NCBI GenBank assembly: GCA_030248065.1
Contig: JASAMV010000702.1
Coordinates: 1-64,000 of the forward strand
Direction of reading: 5' to 3'
DNA length: 64,000 bases
Source of the DNA: Rhynchonema sp. JSB1_4
Lineage: Eukaryota; Nematoda; Chromadorea; Monhysterida; Xyalidae
The notes under the pieces were generated by a model, which made no database searches, was not told the origin of the DNA, and saw only the letters and a program-made list of their open reading frames with translations. Shown one piece after another: positions 58,687-64,000 of the stretch (position 1 is its first letter; each line of letters opens with the position of its first letter). The position numbers and the translations under genes are program-made.

Positions 58687-59472
58687 AGCTCACACGTTCA
58701 CTGACACGGTTGTCACGTTAATTTTATGCAAAGCTGGTGTCACACACTACATGAACAGTGCCGACACATAATCAAACTCTCTATTGTACCCAGTACGTAT
58801 AATGTCATCTTGCACAGTGCTATGTATGTATGTATATGTATTATACATCTAGCACGTAGTATTACAGAAAACAGTAACACTACAACAAAGGAACCCGTGA
58901 GGGAAAGAAATCACTTCATTTATGTACAAGTCACAATGAAAGAAAGAAAATAAAAACATGCCTATACAGTATTTTTATCACATGGTCGGCACAGCATGTG
59001 TTTCAACCCGCAGAAACGAAAAAGTCCACAATGGATAATCCAGGTGAGACAGCCGACCTCCTTTAGGGTGGTTGATTTCATAGTATTTGTGGTTTCTGAG
59101 GCATAAAAACCGAATGGGGCACAAAAATTTCATTCCCTGTTTGGAATGTTTTACTAATGTTGGTTGATCACAGGGTCATGGGTCAGGGTCGCACACCAAG
59201 ATTACCACTTGGCCAAAAACAGATTGTGTCAGATTGAGAAATCGCACATGAGGTGCCTATACACACTTCGTTCTCTCACGAAACAAATTTTCCCACGCTG
59301 ATTGGTTCTCACGCGCGCACCGGGCAATCAGCCCAGCCAACCAGAGCGCGAGAAGTTGTGTTCTGTTGCGTGTCAGAACGAAGTATAGCTGGGCCTCAAA
59401 GTACAGGTGATAATAAATACAGCAAAAGAAATCACGATAAATATGAAGCATCTTATCGCACAGTATGTATTT

Positions 59473-60032
59473 ACACAAGAAAGAAAAATGCCCCAAGGGG
59501 CATAAAAGAAATATGGTTCCCTGGCTGACTGGCATAAAAGAACGATACTAGCTTGCACCACTTTGCTGATGTTTCATTAGGCACTGGAATAAACGTAAGT
59601 GTGTTCTGAGCTGTTTGATACCGAACAGTAGACATTGAACCATATTCCCGGCGCGTGCTGTCTTGCCACCAGAGACACAGGGCACGGAGATATTGAAAGA
59701 TTGCAATATTCTCTTTACTCCTCTCCTTGTTGAACCATCGTGCGCAACCGAAGACTGCACAGTTACCGTCGTGAGGTTGAAAAGAAGAAACAGTTGCCTG
59801 GGTTTGCACGAAAGTTTCGATATCGGCTGGGTGTTGGTTCAAAAGAGTTCGCGCCGGGAATATGGTTCAATGTCTACTGTTCGGTATCAAACAGCTCAGA
59901 ACACACTTACGTTTATTCCAGTGCCTAATGAAACATCAGCAAAGTGGTGCAAGCTAGTATCGTTCTTTTAAGCCAGTCAGCCAGGGAACCATATTTCTTT
60001 TATGCCCCTTGGGGCATTTTTCTTTCTTGTGT
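59473..60032. mobile_element. 560-bp foldback element with 183-bp arms
   Basis: The left arm (59,473-59,655) and right arm (59,850-60,032) are the same length and essentially perfect reverse complements (acacaagaaagaaaaatgcc ... ggcatttttctttcttgtgt). The unmatched centre is 194 bp. No coding potential of note. Near-identity suggests recent formation. Confidence 0.9.
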
Positions 60033-61010
60033 CGTTCTTTTATATCGCGCAAGCGTCAAACAGAGAACCCGGATAAATCAGGCACAGAAAGTTTTCAGTT
60101 CCGGCAAGCAATGGTTCTAACTAAGAAAATGTCGACCGTCAGACTTTTCTCAAGTAATCAACGCACATGAGCGCAATGAGGTGTGGGGGTTAGTTTAAGG
60201 ATGCTGTACTTTTTGGCAGGATATATGAATCGGTGGTTATCGTGACATAAGGCCAATTTTGTGTTTCGATTTCACTATGGGGTTCTAACAATGGAGACAC
60301 GCTTGTGTCTGCGTCTTCACCCACCACTGAAACAAAACTAACGCAGTGCCCCACGCGCATGTCTATGCTTTTGAGGAACATGGTAACTTGTCAAGTTATT
60401 TATTTTTTTTAATTTACCGCCAGGTATGTATTTGACACCCTAGGTACCATCATTTATAGCGCACTGATTGCGCATCGTGTCAGAGAATGGCACTTGTTGG
60501 TTTAGTACCAAGCAAAGCTGTGCAATGAACTTCCATGCAACCTGTCCCTTCAGCTTCAGCAATGAAATAAGTGTCAAACATCAGTCTCCAGATTGCTTTG
60601 GTGTTGGCCGCCGCATCTGATCTTGGATTCAATGTTACGTAAAAACTACTATTTAACTTTCCCACGAAAGTCAAATTATAAATGCGGAAAAAGCTTCGAA
60701 TGTTAGAGAGCAACAGCTATTTTAATTAAGAAGTTGATATCTTGTCGGTATTTTATCATGAATGACATCACAGCGCATAAACTGCGAACCGCACCTGTGC
60801 TTAATAATTAATCTCAAATAAAAACACGAAAAAACTGAAAAATGTTACCCAGAATTCATTAACAGTTAGTAAAATAAAACAAAGTTCGCTGCGCGCATGA
60901 ATGTTTGAACCCGCGACCTCTCGTCTTCAGTGATGCGCGTTAGACCTTTCGGACATAACTGCTTCGCCACTCTCCTTCACAAACTTTAATACATACATAA
61001 CTACGCGTGC
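60033..61010. other. Non-coding stretch with a tRNA-like remnant
   Basis: Nothing coding is supported. Minus strand about 60,895-60,965 has B-box-like gcgggttcaaac and a possible D-arm region (gtccgaaaggtctaacgcg) but does not fold well, so it is at most a tRNA-derived fragment. Confidence 0.3.
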
Positions 61011-61036
61011 ATTGCTGCATTGCCTATTGTGCTGGC

Positions 61037-61113
61037 TGCCTGTGTGTGTGTGTGTGTGTGTGTGTGCTGGCTGCCTGCCTGTGTGTGTGTGCTGGCTGGC
61101 TGGCTGTGTGTTG
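61037..61113. repeat. TG microsatellite
   Basis: An uninterrupted TG run of about 13 units (61,040-61,066) is followed by ctggctgcctgcc and further TG and CTGG runs. Confidence 0.9.
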
Positions 61114-61296
61114 TGGGTAATACATTGTGCGCTTTATGAATCAGGCAACTACGTAGCGTGCACTAATGCATTGTTGTGTGTGTCTGAGCGTCCATTATGG
61201 CTCTTTTCGATCTGAAAAACATTTAACCAATTGGAATTAATATATGTTTGACGTAACAACGATTAAAAACACATATAACCGCTGATTTTGGCTTTA

Positions 61297-61572
61297 GAAC
61301 CATACTTTCTGTACAAAAAGTCATGGTCTGGAACCGTTCATACTAAAAGTTACGAACTCGGCGATAGCACCACCGTGTTTCTCGAGTGCGAAAACCACAT
61401 AAACAACTTTAATAGTTCTGGTAACCCAACTTTTCGGCGAAATTTTACTCCGGGAAGCACACTTTACATACAAAAAGTCGTGGTCATGGTCTGGCTGGAA
61501 CCGGTCTCAGTCGTGGAGTTACGAAGTCGGCGATAGCACCATCGTGTTTCTCGTGTGCGAAAACCCTATATG
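61297..61572. repeat. Diverged direct duplication
   Basis: Two similar copies (about 61,297-61,400 and 61,456-61,570) share tacaaaaagtc.tggtc, gttacgaa.tcggcgatagc, accrtcgtgtttctcg and gtgcgaaaacc. Only the order and blocks are clear; identity is partial. Confidence 0.65.
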
Positions 61573-62369
61573 CGATATTAACATTTTTGGTGTTCAGTAA
61601 CGTCTGGGCCCTGACTAGTTTTTTGTGGAAAAAAAAGGGAAAGAACGTTTTTACAAAAATGACAACTGTATCTTGCCCGCGATTGCGCGTGTGGGCACGC
61701 AGCGGGATGAAATTTTGTGTGGCCATTTTGGGGCACGGTATATACATTGTGTGCAAGTTTGAGCTCATTCGGTTGAGTATTGTTGAAATAGCGCACGATC
61801 AAAATTTTCAGAAAGCGCACTATAGGGAATGAACCATATGTCGCTTAGCATTACCATGCTAGCTCCGATAAATTTTAGTCTTCTTCAATTGGATATCTGA
61901 CGGGCACTATTCTGTTAAATCTTTTGCTGAGTCTGCTTGCCCTAGGTACCCACATGATGCCGTTACGGGAATTGCGGAAACATTGCACCACTAGTTGTAA
62001 TTGCTGTGCTCGGGTTAACTGAAACAGTCATCTTCCACTTGCAGCGTGGTTACGGTACAATGTGCACTGAGGTGTAACTCGTGTCACAAATGGCCGTGAT
62101 CAAGCAGGAAAGCATCATCATCATCATCATGTACGACGACAAGCCTCCCTCATACAGAATGACGTCACAAAGCCTGATGCCATTGATACGCTTATATCAC
62201 ATGCGAATTTCGACTTATTTGTCTCAACCAGACCAAGCGAAAGCATAGTCACAGGTGCGTGCACTGAACCTGAATGTGAACCGCCTGAAGATACACAGAT
62301 AAATTACTTTCACATACCAGTGACGTGCTCGTGGCAATGAGCTTGTGTGCATCATAATTGACTTGTGCG

Positions 62370-62605
62370 CAAAAACACTGATGCGCATCAATGACTTGCT
62401 GCGGGTGTGTCATTGGCACGCGTAGGTCACTGATGAGCGTAAGTCATTGATGGGCATAAACCATTGATGCGTGCAAGTCTACACGTATACAAAGTCATTG
62501 ATACGCGTAGCCGCGTAGGTTGCGTAAGCCACTGATGTGCGTAAATCGTTGGTACTTAAGTCATTAAGTCTTTGCTATCCGAAAGTCATTGATCCTCGTA
62601 TTTTC
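62370..62605. repeat. Degenerate minisatellite (gcgtaagtcattgatg)
   Basis: About ten irregular copies of a 17-25-bp unit with the core gcgtaagtcattgatg, for example taggtcactgatgagc, taagtcattgatgggc and taagccactgatgtgc. Confidence 0.7.
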
Positions 62606-62641
62606 AGGCGGCCCATCTAGACAATGGTAGTTTTTGGCCTT

Positions 62642-62824
62642 AGGGCGGGCTTAGGTTGAATAATCCAGAAATCGGAATCCGGAATTATTTCCGGAAAACG
62701 CACTATTTTAACATGTAAATTCTTGCGTTTTCCGGAAACATTTCAGTAACCCAGAAATGTTTTGCATTTTTGTATGCAAATTATTCCCGGGATCCGGATT
62801 CCGGATTTAACTTAAGTTCGCCTA
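62642..62824. mobile_element. MITE, second copy of the gggcgagcttagg family
   Basis: gggcgggcttaggttgaat at the left and ttaacttaagttcgcc at the right. It shares ttatttccggaaa, atgtaaattcttgcgttttc and cccagaaatgttttgcattt with 54,424-54,588. The ends are partly decayed. Confidence 0.65.
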
Positions 62825-62928
62825 TGGCCTGCTGGCTGACGTCAAAATCACCAAAACACCATCAAGAACTGTTCATTTTTCCCCGTGACGTAAAGCAGAC
62901 AACAAATCAACGTGCACTGTGCACTGAC

Positions 62929-63105
62929 CTCTTCCAATGTCCGCCGTACGCGTGCGTCCGTGCACTTGCTGGCTAATGACAACAGGTCAAGTAGTCCGAT
63001 TGTACCGGGCACTGGATTGCACTCGTTCGATTGCAACAATAACAACAACATACAGAATACGAAGCACACGTTGATTGAATAATGTCGGTATGTAGGCGAC
63101 CACAT
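62929..63105 (-). CDS. Candidate first exon of a secreted protein
   Basis: After a gtttcag-like acceptor (tttcag, minus strand), ATG 63,105 opens 59 codons to a gt donor at 62,928. The N terminus has a hydrophobic signal core (INVCFVFCMLLLLLQS). This is followed by NECNPVPGTIGLLDLLSLAS and a Cys/Arg-rich end. No following exon was recognised within the next 300 bases. Family unknown; it could be a secreted peptide or the start of a larger gene. Confidence 0.4.
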
Positions 63106-64000
63106 TATGGTGCCACCCTGAAAGTGGAAGATAAATTTGTTCGTCACATTAATTAGAAACAGCAAGCCACACTACAATCATAAAGAAAAGAAAAAATATT
63201 AGGTAAGCGTAATGTAAGTGACGAGATGGGTGCGGGTCGCTCTGTTCTGTTCTGTTGCATGAATTTTTGAGTGACTCATGGATACTGTAGGTATGTATAC
63301 ACAGTTCAAGTTGAAGTTGAAGCATTATTAATGATGACTTACCCGCTAAGGATCGATAACTGTTCGAAGTATATGCTTTCAAAACTGAATATTGCAACAT
63401 GAATTGTCTGTGCGGATTAGAAAACTGAGAATCATCTTGAATCAAATAACTGCACAAGCGCGTTACCTTGAATGTGTGCGTCACAACATCATTAACAGTG
63501 TACAGTGTGGTAACCGCATGAGAAGACACAAATAATCAGAGGCAGTTGGTCTCAGATAACGCACGTGGGCGCAAGCGGTGAGCTATCACGAACTTTCTGA
63601 ACAATGTTTACGATAAACAGGTATACCAGTACCAGTCAACGTACGGGCACGAATTATGTCATTCATGATGATACCACAGTAAACTGCTTGAAAAACTCAA
63701 TTACTTGCAGATAACATAATTTTGAACACAAACTACGAACAAAACGCCTGATCATTATGATACGAACGCGCACAAATTCTGTGCGTGGTCACTTTTGACA
63801 CTGAGTGACGTGGCACGGTCATAATTCTGGTGTGACTCGCCGCACCTTTTTATTATACTTTTCTGGTATTTATGTTTCCTGTCAACAATTGCTGCCTTCA
63901 TGTGCCAGAGAACGACGGTGGCTTACCGAAATTTTACTGTCTGAAGAAACTATCCCAAATACATAAATTCCTATGTGAGCACGGACATACAAATGCATTG
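63106..64000. other. Right-edge sequence, no gene recognised
   Basis: A/T-rich with scattered short frames; possible 5' flank or intron of the minus-strand candidate exon. No repeats matched elsewhere in the window. Confidence 0.35.

Noticed and set aside
60895..60965. A third tRNA gene
   Set aside because: A B-box-like segment is present, but the acceptor and anticodon stems do not pair. At most a tRNA-derived fragment.

Overview
This window is eukaryotic, intron-rich genomic DNA from a metazoan, most likely a nematode. Evidence: multi-exon genes with short GT..TTTCAG-type introns, CAP/venom-allergen-like proteins with a cysteine-rich hinge, two tandem nicotinic-type Cys-loop channel subunits, a Ser-rich Argonaute, and a PAQR receptor next to a NAPE-PLD. 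No bacterial operons or ribosome-binding sites are seen. An early-branching nematode is possible, but the species cannot be named from the sequence. Exon models were built by hand from splice sites, reading phase and family similarity. Boundaries may be off by a base or two.

Layout. (1) 1-5458: 5' part of a minus-strand Argonaute gene running off the left edge; its introns hold a foldback element, hAT-like repeats and a TA-flanked MITE. (2) 5.5-10.9 kb: MITEs and a weakly supported plus-strand coding region. (3) 10.89-15.9 kb: a satellite array with a unit of about 253 bp, interrupted by a short LTR-flanked element (93-bp LTRs) with one Lys-rich ORF. (4) 17.9-22.4 kb: a dense repeat island with transposons nested inside one another, each level marked by 8-bp target-site duplications (TSDs); one carries two copies of a tRNA-like gene. 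(5) 22.6-34.6 kb, plus strand: a complete PAQR (adiponectin-receptor-like) gene, a complete NAPE-PLD gene and an unrecognised Asn/Gln-rich gene. (6) 36.1-41.2 kb, minus: a CAP locus whose exon phases allow one protein with three CAP domains; CAP pseudoexons lie at about 42 kb. (7) 42.85-44.3 kb, minus: an RRM protein. (8) 45.5-58.3 kb, minus: two head-to-tail Cys-loop channel genes. (9) 48,987-54,330, plus, inside an intron of the second channel: a 5.3-kb LTR retrotransposon-like element with a PBS and a PPT but only one long gag-like ORF and no polymerase. (10) 58.5-64 kb: mostly non-coding, with a 560-bp foldback element, simple repeats, a MITE and one candidate signal-peptide exon.

The host genes are unrelated household, secreted and neuronal genes. 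The distinctive feature of the window is its non-autonomous mobile DNA: two LTR elements that lack pol, hAT-like MITEs with exact TSDs, a tRNA-carrying transposon and several large palindromic foldback families.
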